Positions 18,661 through 27,517 of a stretch of 64,000 nucleotides of DNA are shown here, piece after piece. Under the pieces are notes generated by a model. It ran no database searches. It saw only the letters and a list, made by a program, of their open reading frames with translations, and was not told the origin of the DNA. How positions within the stretch are numbered: position 1 is the stretch's first letter; every line of letters starts with the position of its first letter. The stretch is from the NCBI GenBank assembly GCA_002293535.1, contig DBDK01000008.1, positions 275,880 to 339,879 on the forward strand, in the 5' to 3' direction. Made by a program: the position numbers and the translations under genes. Origin of the DNA: Alistipes sp. UBA934 (GTDB lineage: Bacteria > Bacteroidota > Bacteroidia > Bacteroidales > Rikenellaceae).

Positions 18661-19848
18661 AAATCGGAAATCGTGCTCCATTGCGTAGTCATAAATCCGT
18701 CGCCACTCCTCTATACCGCCTTCCCCCCTGTCTCCCACAAATGCCGATACCAACAGTAATAATGTGCTCTTCGGTTGATGAAAATTGGTAATCAGCCCCT
18801 TCACTATGCGAAAATTATAGCCGGGTGTGATCATTATCTGCGTTGCGGCGATGATTTTATCGACCCCACGCTCCCGCATATATTCGGCCAACTTCTCCAA
18901 TGCCATCCTACCATCGAACTCCTCAGGAATTTTGTTCAGTTCAAACTGTCCCACAGGTAGTTGCGTTTGTATATCACCATCGCGTTCCACCCGCCAACCC
19001 AATGCGACCAGTGATTCCAACGTACGCACCGAGGTTGTCCCGACAGCAATAATACGTCCCGAACCACCGTCTGAAATTCGACCGACAAGTCGCTCTATCG
19101 TCGCCAGCCGCACCTCGAAATGCTCGGTATGCATCTGATGCTCAAGAGCGTTTTCAGTCTTGACGGGTAGAAAAGTTCCTGCTCCGACGTGAAGCGTAAC
19201 TTCATCAAATTCCACGGCTGCAACACGCATCTTCTCAATAAGTTCCCCTGTGAAGTGTAGTCCGGCAGTCGGCGCGGCAACCGAACCCTCGATGCGTGAA
19301 TAGACCGTTTGATATCGCGTATTGTCGGTCTGTTCACTCTCACGACCCAGATAAGGCGGAATCGGCACTCGCCCCAGTCGCTCCAACATCTCACCGAACG
19401 TCAAATCGTCATTCCACTCAAATCGCACCACATCGCCAGCTCCCCTGTATGCCCTCAACCCTCCACACTCGACCGACCCCGACTTCCATCTCTTCGAGTT
19501 ACCCACCATTGCACGCCATTCACAGGCTCCACGTGCTATAAAAGCGCGCTCGTAATCAGCTGGCTCACAGGGTTCAAGGCACATCACTTCGATTCTCGCA
19601 CCCGTAGAATTTTCCATCATCAGTCTCGCGCGAATAACCTTCGTATTGTTGAAAATCAGCAGACTGTCCGGTGGTAGCACTGAACCTATTTTGCTAAAAA
19701 CGGTTTCCGAAATGTCGCCTAAACCACTCCCTCCATCGCCACAATCTTCGCCCCTCCACACCAACAGTTTCGATCCATCGCGCTGTTTCACAGGGAATTT
19801 TGCGATCCGCTCGTCCGGCAGATCGTAATAGAAGTCGGAAATTTTCAT
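18625..19848 (-). CDS. queA: S-adenosylmethionine:tRNA ribosyltransferase-isomerase
   Basis: 407 aa from the ATG at 19848 (MKISDFYYDLPDERIAKFP is the family start; the longer in-frame extension would overlap the upstream gene by about 100 nt). Motifs such as FNNTKVIRARL, APTAGLHFT and ITNFHQPKSTLLLLV identify QueA. It transfers the ribosyl part of SAM to preQ1 in tRNA, giving epoxyqueuosine. It overlaps the GNAT gene by 4 nt upstream and galE convergently by 36 nt. Compared with shorter relatives it has extra loops around residues 45-60. Confidence 0.95.
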   Translation of the reverse strand: MKISDFYYDLPDERIAKFPVKQRDGSKLLVWRGEDCGDGGSGLGDISETVFSKIGSVLPPDSLLIFNNTKVIRARLMMENSTGARIEVMCLEPCEPADYERAFIARGACEWRAMVGNSKRWKSGSVECGGLRAYRGAGDVVRFEWNDDLTFGEMLERLGRVPIPPYLGRESEQTDNTRYQTVYSRIEGSVAAPTAGLHFTGELIEKMRVAAVEFDEVTLHVGAGTFLPVKTENALEHQMHTEHFEVRLATIERLVGRISDGGSGRIIAVGTTSVRTLESLVALGWRVERDGDIQTQLPVGQFELNKIPEEFDGRMALEKLAEYMRERGVDKIIAATQIMITPGYNFRIVKGLITNFHQPKSTLLLLVSAFVGDRGEGGIEEWRRIYDYAMEHDFRFLSYGDSSLLLP

Positions 19849-20156
19849 CGGCTCAGCCGGTAATAGGGCGTGATGGACACGGGCACGAAACCCATTTTCT
19901 GCGCCAAAGGATATGATGCGGTATTCTCGAAGCGGCAGCTCCACACAGGTTCATATCCGCTATCGAGGCAGTAGTCTATTAGCGCTCCGCAGACCAGCTC
20001 CGCAAAGCCCATTTTTCGGAATTCGGCAAGAGTTTCTATCCCGATCTCCAACTGATCATCAAGTATATAGGCCGAAAAGGCTGTCGCGGCCTTGCCGTAA
20101 TCCTTTTTGTCGAGAGGCATCATAAATCGAAATCCACCGCCGGTGTTTCGGTTCAT
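19845..20156 (-). CDS. GNAT-type acetyltransferase, C-terminal half only
   Basis: 103 aa. The sequence contains the acetyl-CoA-binding end of a GNAT fold: a beta-strand EIGIETLAEFRKMGFAELVC, then CLDSGYEPVWSCRFEN and LAQKMGFVPV, as in the C-terminal half of GNAT_acetyltran proteins, which are usually about 250 aa. The N-terminal half is missing, yet the gene is intact, coupled by 4-nt ATGA overlaps to both infC and queA. Function unknown; it may be a reduced but active protein. Confidence 0.75.
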   Translation of the reverse strand: MNRNTGGGFRFMMPLDKKDYGKAATAFSAYILDDQLEIGIETLAEFRKMGFAELVCGALIDYCLDSGYEPVWSCRFENTASYPLAQKMGFVPVSITPYYRLSR

Positions 20157-20761
20157 TTTTTGGCCTTGGGGGCGAGCATCATCGTCATCCGCTTGCCTTC
20201 GAGCTTAGGCATCATTTCAACCTTCGCAAGTTCCTCAAGATCAGTAGCAAAGCGCAACAGTAGGATCTCTCCCTGCTCTTTGAACACAATGCTTCGGCCT
20301 CTGAAAAACACATAAGCCTTAACCTTTGCTCCCTCTTTGAGGAAGTTTTCGGCGTGCTTCAGTTTGAAGTTGTAGTCGTGATCGTCGGTCTGCGGACCAA
20401 AACGTATCTCCTTGATAACCACCTTCACAGCATTGGCCTTAATCTCTTTGGCCTTCTTTTTTTGCTGGTAGAGAAACTTTTGGTAATCGACAATTCGTAC
20501 CACGGGCGGATCGGCTTGGGGCGAAATTTCGACCAGGTCGAGTTCTCTCTCGTCCGCCAGACGCAACGCTTCGCGCGTGGACATCACCACGGAGCCTTCG
20601 ACCTCTTCGCCGACGACCCTTACTTGCGGCGCAAGTATGTGTTCATTGATCTTGTGCAGCGCCTCTCTTTGTGGCGGTCTGCGTCCCTGTGGGCCCCTGT
20701 TCGCGTTTGGTCTTGGCGGGAACGGCCTGGGGGGTTGATAAGGTTTTTTTACTGGTGGCAA
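20153..20761 (-). CDS. infC: Translation initiation factor IF-3
   Basis: 202 aa. A Pro/Arg-rich N-terminal extension (1-35) precedes the IF-3 N domain (ALHKINEHI) and the C domain (VKVVIKEIRFGPQTDDHD, then FFRGRSIVF). IF-3 prevents premature subunit joining and rejects non-AUG starts. The start here is TTG at 20761: a stop lies six codons upstream and no ATG or GTG precedes the conserved domain. A rare start codon on infC is a known means of autocontrol in E. coli (AUU). It lies 11 nt after thrS. Confidence 0.95.
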   Translation of the reverse strand: MPPVKKPYQPPRPFPPRPNANRGPQGRRPPQREALHKINEHILAPQVRVVGEEVEGSVVMSTREALRLADERELDLVEISPQADPPVVRIVDYQKFLYQQKKKAKEIKANAVKVVIKEIRFGPQTDDHDYNFKLKHAENFLKEGAKVKAYVFFRGRSIVFKEQGEILLLRFATDLEELAKVEMMPKLEGKRMTMMLAPKAKK

Positions 20762-20772
20762 GCGATATAGTG

Positions 20773-22767
20773 TTAGTTATTAATTGGTTCTACTTCTTTT
20801 TCGACGAGCTCGGTGACATATTTTGCGAACTCTTTCGGTGTCATCTGGCCTGTCCCGCCATCGGCATTTCGACCTGCTCCTTCACCGGTCCCTTGCGCTC
20901 TCACCGACACCACTCCGTCGGCCTGCTCCTTCTCTCCCACCACCAGCATAAATGGTATTCGCTTCAGTTCATTGTCTCTGATCTTGCGGCCGATTTTTTC
21001 GTTCCGCAGGTCGGTGATGGTGCGAATATCGGAATTATTCAGCAAATCTGAAACTTTTTGTGCGTAATCGTTAAATTTTTCGCTGATCGGCAGTACCACG
21101 GCTTGGTCTGGCGTCAGCCACAGCGGGAATTTCCCCGCGGTGTGCTCCAGCAGTACCGCCACAAACCGCTCCATCGAGCCGAACGGCGCGCGGTGTATCA
21201 TAATGGGTCTATGGGGCTTATCGTCTGCGCCGGTATAGGTCAGATCGAACCTTTCGGGCAGGTTATAATCTACCTGAATCGTACCCAGTTGCCACTTCCG
21301 CCCGATCGCATCTTTCACCATAAAGTCCAGCTTCGGGCCGTAGAAAGCCGCTTCGCCATATTCGACAGTAGCATCGAGCCCCTTGTTTTTTACCGCTTGC
21401 ACGATCGCGGCTTCGGCCTTGTCCCAGTTTTCGTCTGTGCCGATATATTTTTCGTGGTTTTCGCGATCTCTTAGCGAGATTTGGGCGGTAAAGTTCTCGA
21501 ATTTCAACGTCTTGAATATGTAGAGCACAATATCCATCACTTTCTCGAACTCTTCCAACAACTGGTCGGGTCTCACAAAGAGGTGGGCGTCGTCCTGCGT
21601 AAACCCACGAACCCTCGTAAGTCCGTGCAGTTCACCACTTTGCTCGTAGCGATATACGTTCCCGAATTCCGCAAGTCTCACCGGCAGATCTTTGTATGAT
21701 CGCGGTTTCATTCTATAAATCTCGCAGTGATGCGGGCAGTTCATCGGCTTGAGCAGAAATTCTTCGTCTTCGTCCGGCGTGTGAATGGGCTGGAAAGAGT
21801 CCTTGCCATATTTCGCATAATGTCCACTGGTCACCCACAGCTCTTTCAGTCCGATATGCGGCGTAATAACCTGTTCATAACCATAAGCTTTCTGTATCTT
21901 TTTAAGGAACCCTTCGAGCCTTTCCCTCAATGCAGCCCCTTTCGGTAACCACAACGGTAGCCCTTGGCCCACCCTTTGCGAGAACGCAAAAAGTTCCAGT
22001 TCGCGTCCCAGTTTTCTGTGGTCACGTTTTTTTGCCTCTTCCAGCATCGCCAAGTGTTCGTCCAGCATACTTTTCTTTGGGAACGACACACCGTAAATCC
22101 TGGTAAGCATCTTCCTGTTCTCGTCTCCTCTCCAGTATGCTCCCGCCACACTCGTTAGTTTCAGCGCCTTGATATGACTCGTATCGGGCAGGTGCGGCCC
22201 GCGACACAGGTCGGTGAAGCAGCCGTTGGTATAAAAAGTTATGGTCGAACCTTCTGCTAAGTCGTTGATCAGCTCTACCTTATATTCGTCACCCTTTTCG
22301 CCGAAAGTCTTCAGAGCCTCTTCGCGCGTAACTTCGTGGCGAGTAAGCGGCGTCTTCACCTTTGCCAGCTCCATCATCTTGGCTTCTATCTTCGGCAGAT
22401 CGGCTTCAGTTATGGGTACCGGTGAGTCTATGTCGTAATAAAAACCGCTCTCGATGGCCGGCCCGATGCCGAACTTGATGCCCGGATAGAGCGCCTCCAA
22501 CGCCTCGGCCAGCAGGTGCGACGAGGTGTGCCAAAAGACTTGCTTTGCTTCATCGTCGTCCCACTTCAACAGTCTCACACTGCTGTCTTCGGTTATCGGG
22601 GTTTGCAGGTCTTGCACCCTCTCGCCTTTGCTGTCGCTCACTTTTGCTGCCAGCACTTCGCTCGCCAGCCTTGGCGAGATACTCTCTGCAATTCCCATTG
22701 CAGTTACGGGCGCAGCGAATTCGCGCCGCCCACCGTCCGGAAAAGTTATCTTAACAATATCTTTCAT
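20773..22767 (-). CDS. thrS: Threonyl-tRNA synthetase
   Basis: 664 aa. TGS domain at the N-terminus (1-65), editing domain with the HxxxH-type site in WHTSSHLLAEAL, class II catalytic core with the zinc Cys in MNCPHHCEIYR, motif 3 around PIMIHRAPFGSMERF, and a C-terminal anticodon-binding domain. It charges tRNA-Thr. The order thrS-infC is widely conserved. The upstream membrane-protein gene ends 1 nt before the ATG. Confidence 0.98.
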   Translation of the reverse strand: MKDIVKITFPDGGRREFAAPVTAMGIAESISPRLASEVLAAKVSDSKGERVQDLQTPITEDSSVRLLKWDDDEAKQVFWHTSSHLLAEALEALYPGIKFGIGPAIESGFYYDIDSPVPITEADLPKIEAKMMELAKVKTPLTRHEVTREEALKTFGEKGDEYKVELINDLAEGSTITFYTNGCFTDLCRGPHLPDTSHIKALKLTSVAGAYWRGDENRKMLTRIYGVSFPKKSMLDEHLAMLEEAKKRDHRKLGRELELFAFSQRVGQGLPLWLPKGAALRERLEGFLKKIQKAYGYEQVITPHIGLKELWVTSGHYAKYGKDSFQPIHTPDEDEEFLLKPMNCPHHCEIYRMKPRSYKDLPVRLAEFGNVYRYEQSGELHGLTRVRGFTQDDAHLFVRPDQLLEEFEKVMDIVLYIFKTLKFENFTAQISLRDRENHEKYIGTDENWDKAEAAIVQAVKNKGLDATVEYGEAAFYGPKLDFMVKDAIGRKWQLGTIQVDYNLPERFDLTYTGADDKPHRPIMIHRAPFGSMERFVAVLLEHTAGKFPLWLTPDQAVVLPISEKFNDYAQKVSDLLNNSDIRTITDLRNEKIGRKIRDNELKRIPFMLVVGEKEQADGVVSVRAQGTGEGAGRNADGGTGQMTPKEFAKYVTELVEKEVEPINN

Positions 22768-22768
22768 A

Positions 22769-23482
22769 TCAACTCAATTCTTTATCTATCATCTGTTGCA
22801 CATTCCATATCCGAAGCATAAGCTCTTCTGCCACCGGTACCAAATAGTTGTTATTGCCCATTGCCACCGTTACAATGTATTTGCGCAACGGTCCCCCTTC
22901 GGGACTCCTCGCCATAAAGACGAATGCGTCATACAAACCCTGTGGAGTAAAAAATTCCGCAAGTATTTTAGGATCCATCGACTCCATAATCTTACCGTCT
23001 TTCGTCTCCAAAAAACCGTTGATCGTCTCCTGTGCATTGTGCATCGAGTCATAGATGTTGTAGAGCGCATTCATCAACTCGCTACTGCTAATGGACTTGA
23101 CCACCGGCGAGGTCTTCAGTGTTTCGAACGAATTAGTCACCACCTGAAAAGGTATAATCATCACCAGTGCATCCCTATACCTATCGAGCGTATCTAACGA
23201 GATCTTTTCGGGCATATCATAGACTATATATGGAGCCAGCGCTCGGCAACCGGCAATATCGGCTTCGAAGTAGTCGCGAAATCCCTTAAGCCCATAAATA
23301 TTTCTATCGAGCTCCGTGCGTACCATTCCCAGTATATGTTTCGCTTCTTTCCGCTCTGCGCTCCGCTGAATAAGCCCACTGCCTCCAAAAGTTATTATGA
23401 TGCCAATGACAACCGTGGCCAGCTGACGAAAAAAGTCGCCTGCCTTCCAACTATTCATCCACTGCCCGAAACCTCCTCTCAT
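22769..23482 (-). CDS. Hypothetical single-span membrane protein
   Basis: 237 aa, not recognised. One hydrophobic segment (about 20-37, TVVIGIIITFGG) is followed by a basic stretch and a long, mainly helical soluble domain rich in charged residues. The layout recalls Bacteroidota proteins of the DUF6090 kind, with a short anchor then helices, but I cannot assign it. It sits tightly between pdxA (21 nt upstream) and thrS (1 nt downstream), so it is translated with essential genes. An alternative start is the ATG at 23458. Confidence 0.75.
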   Translation of the reverse strand: MRGGFGQWMNSWKAGDFFRQLATVVIGIIITFGGSGLIQRSAERKEAKHILGMVRTELDRNIYGLKGFRDYFEADIAGCRALAPYIVYDMPEKISLDTLDRYRDALVMIIPFQVVTNSFETLKTSPVVKSISSSELMNALYNIYDSMHNAQETINGFLETKDGKIMESMDPKILAEFFTPQGLYDAFVFMARSPEGGPLRKYIVTVAMGNNNYLVPVAEELMLRIWNVQQMIDKELS

Positions 23483-23503
23483 CTATTGCTCGGCCGCTTT
23501 CAT

Positions 23504-24463
23504 TTATATTTCACTTTTCGACAAGTCGATCGTTCTTTCGTCACCTTTTTCGCGCTCGTAGTGTTTCAGTGGGTTTTTCGACATCTCGGCCCAGGCAACT
23601 CGGTTTCTGTAAATATCTATCGCCGTATAGATCGCGTTTCTCATCGAGTCGGGGTTTGCCTCGTCCTTTCCTGCTATGTCGAATGCCGTTCCGTGGTCTG
23701 GGCTCGTGCGCACTACCGAAAGTCCCGCCGTAAAGTTCACTCCATCGGGCGACAGTGCTTTGAACGGAGCCAGTCCCTGGTCGTGATACATCGCCAACAG
23801 CGCATCGTACTTTGCAAACTCGCCCGACACAAACAACCCGTCGGCAGCAAACGGCCCGAAAGCCAGAATCCCTTCACTGTAGGCCTGCTCAACGGCCGGT
23901 CTTATCACTTCCGCCTCGTCCGTTCCCATCATTCCACCTTCGCCTCCGTGAGGATTCAGCGCCATCACTGCAATCCTCGGCGCCACGATGCCAAAATCTT
24001 TCACCAGCGTATCTCGCAGTATTCGCAGTTTCTCGACTATCTTTTCCTTCGATATCGCACCCGGCACGTCCGCCAGCGCCATATGACTCGTCACCAGTGC
24101 CACTCTCATCGCCTCCGAGACCATCATCATCAGCGCCGCACCACCGAACTCCGCAGCCAAAAACTCCGTATGTCCTGAGAGGTTAAAATCCTCACTCTGT
24201 GCATTTTCCTTGCTTATCGGTGCTGTCACCAGAGCATCTATCTTTCCTGCCTTCAGGTCAGCTACCGCAGCCTTCAACATCGCAACCGCCGCCGCCCCAC
24301 TCGCCGCCGTGGGCACTCCGGGTTCGAACTCTCCTGAATATTTATACACCACTGGCGTGCAAAGTTCCTCGAAACGGGGATCTTCCAACGCCTTTCGAAC
24401 GATTTCCGGCCCCACTCCCGCCGGATCGCCCTGCGTGATGCCTATTTTTATCTTGTTTGCCAT
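23504..24463 (-). CDS. pdxA: 4-hydroxythreonine-4-phosphate dehydrogenase
   Basis: 319 aa. The start ITQGDPAGVGPEI, the substrate-binding TAPISKENAQ, the metal-binding His in NLSGHTEF, and MYHDQGLAPFKAL identify PdxA, which acts in the DXP-dependent vitamin B6 (PLP) pathway. It lies downstream of a PLP-dependent lyase gene. A -7 box sits between that gene and the pdxA ATG, so it can be transcribed separately. Confidence 0.95.
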   Translation of the reverse strand: MANKIKIGITQGDPAGVGPEIVRKALEDPRFEELCTPVVYKYSGEFEPGVPTAASGAAAVAMLKAAVADLKAGKIDALVTAPISKENAQSEDFNLSGHTEFLAAEFGGAALMMMVSEAMRVALVTSHMALADVPGAISKEKIVEKLRILRDTLVKDFGIVAPRIAVMALNPHGGEGGMMGTDEAEVIRPAVEQAYSEGILAFGPFAADGLFVSGEFAKYDALLAMYHDQGLAPFKALSPDGVNFTAGLSVVRTSPDHGTAFDIAGKDEANPDSMRNAIYTAIDIYRNRVAWAEMSKNPLKHYEREKGDERTIDLSKSEI

Positions 24464-24467
24464 TCTG

Positions 24468-24475
24468 CAAATATA
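24468..24475 (-). promoter_or_regulatory. Predicted -7 box of pdxA with ATG 4 nt downstream
   Basis: On the minus strand TATATTTG is followed by four bases and the pdxA ATG. A start site at or next to the ATG would make the mRNA leaderless. No clear -33 box. Confidence 0.5.
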
Positions 24476-24481
24476 GTATTT

Positions 24482-25930
24482 TTAGAGCGAATCGCCGAAA
24501 TCTTTCCGGAATTTCTCCATCAGTCTGTGCGGCCAATCGCTCGTCGGTTCCAGTTTTCCCATAAAGAATCGCAGCACCCTCGGCTCATAAACCCACTGCA
24601 GACCCCCGATCAGTTTTCTGTTGTCCCACAGCCACTCCAGCCGGTCGATCACATAATTGATTTGCGAGAGAGTGAACACCCTGCGCGGAACGGCCAATCT
24701 CAGCAGCTCCACATCGGACAAAATTTCATTCCCTTGCTCGTCTCTCACACTCGACACCGTTCCCCGTTCCATCCCACGAACCCCGGAACAGAGATATAAC
24801 GCAGCCGCGAGCGCACCCGCAGGGTATTGGTTCTGCCGCAGGTGGCTGCAAAACTCCATTGCATTGACGTGTCCGCCCAGCACCCCCGGCGGGGTCACCA
24901 TAGGAATTCCCTTTGCCTCGGCCGTCTCCACCAGATACTTTATAAACGTCGGACTTTGGCTTATCATTGTTTCGTCCAGTGTTTCGTAGAGCCCCACCGC
25001 GATTGCTTCGATCTCTCTCACCGACATCCCTCCGTAAGTGAGGAATCCTTCAAAAAGAGGGATCATCACCTCCATCTTTTGGTACAGCTCGTGCCTGTTG
25101 GTACAGATCCCGCCTCCACGAGACGACGAAAGCTTTCGTGCCGAGAAATAGACGATATCCGCCAAGCCCGTCATCATCTTCAGTATATCGCCCATCGAAT
25201 TTTCACCCCACTCCTTTTCGCGCTGCTTCACAAGGAACGCATTTTCGCCCAGCAGGCTGGCGTCGAGTACCACCATCAGTCCATACTTGTCCGCCACTCT
25301 CCTCACGTCCAGCATATTGCTTATCGAGAACGGTTGTCCGCCGATCAGGTTGGTCGATGCCTCCATTCGAATGAACGGTATTCTCTCCACACCTGTCTCT
25401 TCAATGAATCGCACCAGCTTGTCGATGTCGATATTTCCTTTGAACGGGTTTGTCGAGCTCAGTTCCAGCGCATCGTCACACAATAGCTCTGCTATCGTTC
25501 CTCCCACCTCTGTAATGTGTGCCAGCGTCGTTGTGAAGTGATAGTTCATCGGCACCACATCTCCCGGCTTTATGAATGTTCTCGCCAGCACGTTCTCTGC
25601 CGCCCTTCCCTGATGCACCGGTAACAGGTATTTTTTGCCCAGAACATCTTCCACCGCCTTTTGCATCCTCTCGAAAGATTGCGATCCCGCGTATGCGTCG
25701 TCTGCCCTCATCATTGCCGCCAGCTGATTGTCGCTCATTGCATTGACCCCGCTGTCGGTTATCATATCCAGGAACACGTCGGCAGTCCTGAGCCCGAAGG
25801 TGTTGTAGCCCGCCTCTTTGAGTGCATCGAGCCGCCGCTCGATCGGTACCAGATTTAGTTTTTGTACGATGCGCACCTTGTGAAGTTCCAGCGGCAGGTC
25901 TTCGTTTTTGTAAAATTTAACGTTTGGCAT
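24482..25930 (-). CDS. tnaA: Tryptophanase / tyrosine phenol-lyase family beta-eliminating lyase
   Basis: 482 aa, fold-type I PLP enzyme. The PLP lysine lies in YFSARKLSSSRGG, the pyridine-binding Asp in VVLDAS, and the phosphate-binding residues in PVHQGRAAENV. The C-terminal MERGTVSS and YEPRVLRFF blocks are family-typical. Such enzymes split tryptophan to indole, or tyrosine to phenol, with pyruvate and ammonia. The Arg that follows the pyridine-binding Asp in E. coli TnaA and in TPL (DSARF, DATRC) is Leu here (DASLL), so the substrate is uncertain. It ends 18 nt before the pdxA ATG and follows the TrmH-type gene. Confidence 0.85.
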   Translation of the reverse strand: MPNVKFYKNEDLPLELHKVRIVQKLNLVPIERRLDALKEAGYNTFGLRTADVFLDMITDSGVNAMSDNQLAAMMRADDAYAGSQSFERMQKAVEDVLGKKYLLPVHQGRAAENVLARTFIKPGDVVPMNYHFTTTLAHITEVGGTIAELLCDDALELSSTNPFKGNIDIDKLVRFIEETGVERIPFIRMEASTNLIGGQPFSISNMLDVRRVADKYGLMVVLDASLLGENAFLVKQREKEWGENSMGDILKMMTGLADIVYFSARKLSSSRGGGICTNRHELYQKMEVMIPLFEGFLTYGGMSVREIEAIAVGLYETLDETMISQSPTFIKYLVETAEAKGIPMVTPPGVLGGHVNAMEFCSHLRQNQYPAGALAAALYLCSGVRGMERGTVSSVRDEQGNEILSDVELLRLAVPRRVFTLSQINYVIDRLEWLWDNRKLIGGLQWVYEPRVLRFFMGKLEPTSDWPHRLMEKFRKDFGDSL

Positions 25931-25934
25931 AGTA

Positions 25935-26621
25935 TTATGGATTTCGTAATTTGCTAATTATTATTGCCGCTGCTGTTGCAACGTTCAGCGACTCCGACCC
26001 CGCCCGTGTCGGCGGTATGAAAATTCTCCTCGCCACCAGTTTCTCCACCTCCTCGGATATTCCCCTCCCCTCGCTTCCCAGCACCACTATCCCTTCTCTC
26101 TCCAACTCCGCCTCATAGATGCTTTCACCCTCCAAAAACGCTCCGTACACCGGCACCTTATCAGGGCCTGCAGCCGCGACTGCCACCTCGATCATCTCTC
26201 CCAGATTCCCGTAATGCACCCTCACTCTTGTCAGTGCCCCCATCGTCGCCTGCACCACCTTAGGCCCGAAACAGTCCGCCGTCCCCTGGCTGCACAGTAT
26301 GTCGTCGATGCCGAACCAGTCGGCCAGCCGAATTATGGTTCCCACATTTCCGGGGTTTTGCACCTCGTCCAACGCCAACACAAGCTTCCCTTTGAGCCCC
26401 TCCGCATCGAATTTCCACTGCGGCAACTCCACCAGTGCCAACTGATCCGTCGGAGTTTTCAGGTGGCTCACCCGTTCATTGTAATATATCTTCCTAATCT
26501 TAAAATTCGACCCCTCAAATTCTTCCACGGACTTTCTTCCCTCCACCACGAACAGCCCCGCCTCCTCACGGTTGCGTTTATCGCCCAGCGATCGGATCAG
26601 CGCCATCTCCCCTTTTGTCAT
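25935..26621 (-). CDS. RNA 2'-O-methyltransferase, TrmH/SpoU family
   Basis: 228 aa from the ATG at 26621, the start that gives a 4-nt ATGA overlap with the upstream EamA gene. An N-terminal substrate-binding domain (LFVVEGRKSVEEF) precedes a SPOUT knot fold with the three family motifs: EVQNPGNVGTIIRLADWFG, VVLGSEGRGIS, and IFIPPTRAGSESLNVATAAAI. These enzymes methylate ribose in rRNA or tRNA; the target nucleotide is not readable. The stop lies 4 nt before the lyase gene. Confidence 0.9.
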   Translation of the reverse strand: MTKGEMALIRSLGDKRNREEAGLFVVEGRKSVEEFEGSNFKIRKIYYNERVSHLKTPTDQLALVELPQWKFDAEGLKGKLVLALDEVQNPGNVGTIIRLADWFGIDDILCSQGTADCFGPKVVQATMGALTRVRVHYGNLGEMIEVAVAAAGPDKVPVYGAFLEGESIYEAELEREGIVVLGSEGRGISEEVEKLVARRIFIPPTRAGSESLNVATAAAIIISKLRNP

Positions 26622-27517
26622 TTGCGTCCCGTGAAATAAAGTCCTCCCGCGATCAGTACCAGCCCCACTATCGCCACCCACGTTATCCTCTCACCCAGCA
26701 CCATCGCCGCCGCCATCATCGTAAACACGGGATTCAGATAGATATAGTTCGATGATGCCACAACCCCGATCTCTTTCATCACCTTGTTCCAGATCGCGAA
26801 GCAGGCAAACGACGCCACGAGTCCCAAAAACAGCAGATTACCCCATACTGCCGGTATTGCCAGTGCCACCGGATTATAGGTCGCTCCTGGCAGCAGCAAA
26901 AAAGGCAACAGCGTCACCAATCCCCAAAAAAACACTTTCCGCGTGATGAACATCGTCGAGTAGCGCCCACTGAGTTTGCGCATTACTATACTGTAAACCG
27001 CCCACGACACCGCCGCCACGATAGACAGAATATCTCCCACCGGATTCAGCTCCAGCACGAAACTTCCATTGAAGATCACCAGCGCCGCCCCCGCCAATGC
27101 AATGAACGTCCCCGCCCAAAGCCCCTTGCCAACCTTTTCGCGCGGGTAAAAAATTCGCGACAACAGCGCAGTCCAAATTGGCGCCGTACACACCAGCAGC
27201 GACACGTTAGACGCCAAAGTCGTCTCCAGCGCAGTATTTTCTGCTATGAAGTAGAGCGATCCTCCCGTGAAACCCACCGCCGCCATCAACATTTCATCCC
27301 GCAACGAGTCGGCAAACAACTTCTTCGACGCAAAAAACCAAATCGCCACCCACGCCAGCAGGAATCTGTATGTAAAAATTTCCGTAGGCGACAATCCATT
27401 TTGTATCAACACCTTGGTCGATACAAACGTCGTCCCCCACACTGCGATCGTAAGAATCGCAACGATGTGGTAAACCCCCCGCCCCTCTTTAAAAAATGAA
27501 CTGCGAGCTGATTTCAC
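26618..27517 (-). CDS. DMT/EamA family transporter
   Basis: 299 aa from a GTG at 27517. It has ten predicted membrane helices in two EamA repeats; TIAVWGTTFVSTKVL marks the first repeat and a matching ISWAVYSI-like helix begins the second. Members export small metabolites; the substrate is unknown. An ATG at 27550 would overlap prs by 62 nt, so the GTG, still overlapping by 29 nt, is preferred. The start remains uncertain. Confidence 0.85.
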   Translation of the reverse strand: MKSARSSFFKEGRGVYHIVAILTIAVWGTTFVSTKVLIQNGLSPTEIFTYRFLLAWVAIWFFASKKLFADSLRDEMLMAAVGFTGGSLYFIAENTALETTLASNVSLLVCTAPIWTALLSRIFYPREKVGKGLWAGTFIALAGAALVIFNGSFVLELNPVGDILSIVAAVSWAVYSIVMRKLSGRYSTMFITRKVFFWGLVTLLPFLLLPGATYNPVALAIPAVWGNLLFLGLVASFACFAIWNKVMKEIGVVASSNYIYLNPVFTMMAAAMVLGERITWVAIVGLVLIAGGLYFTGRK

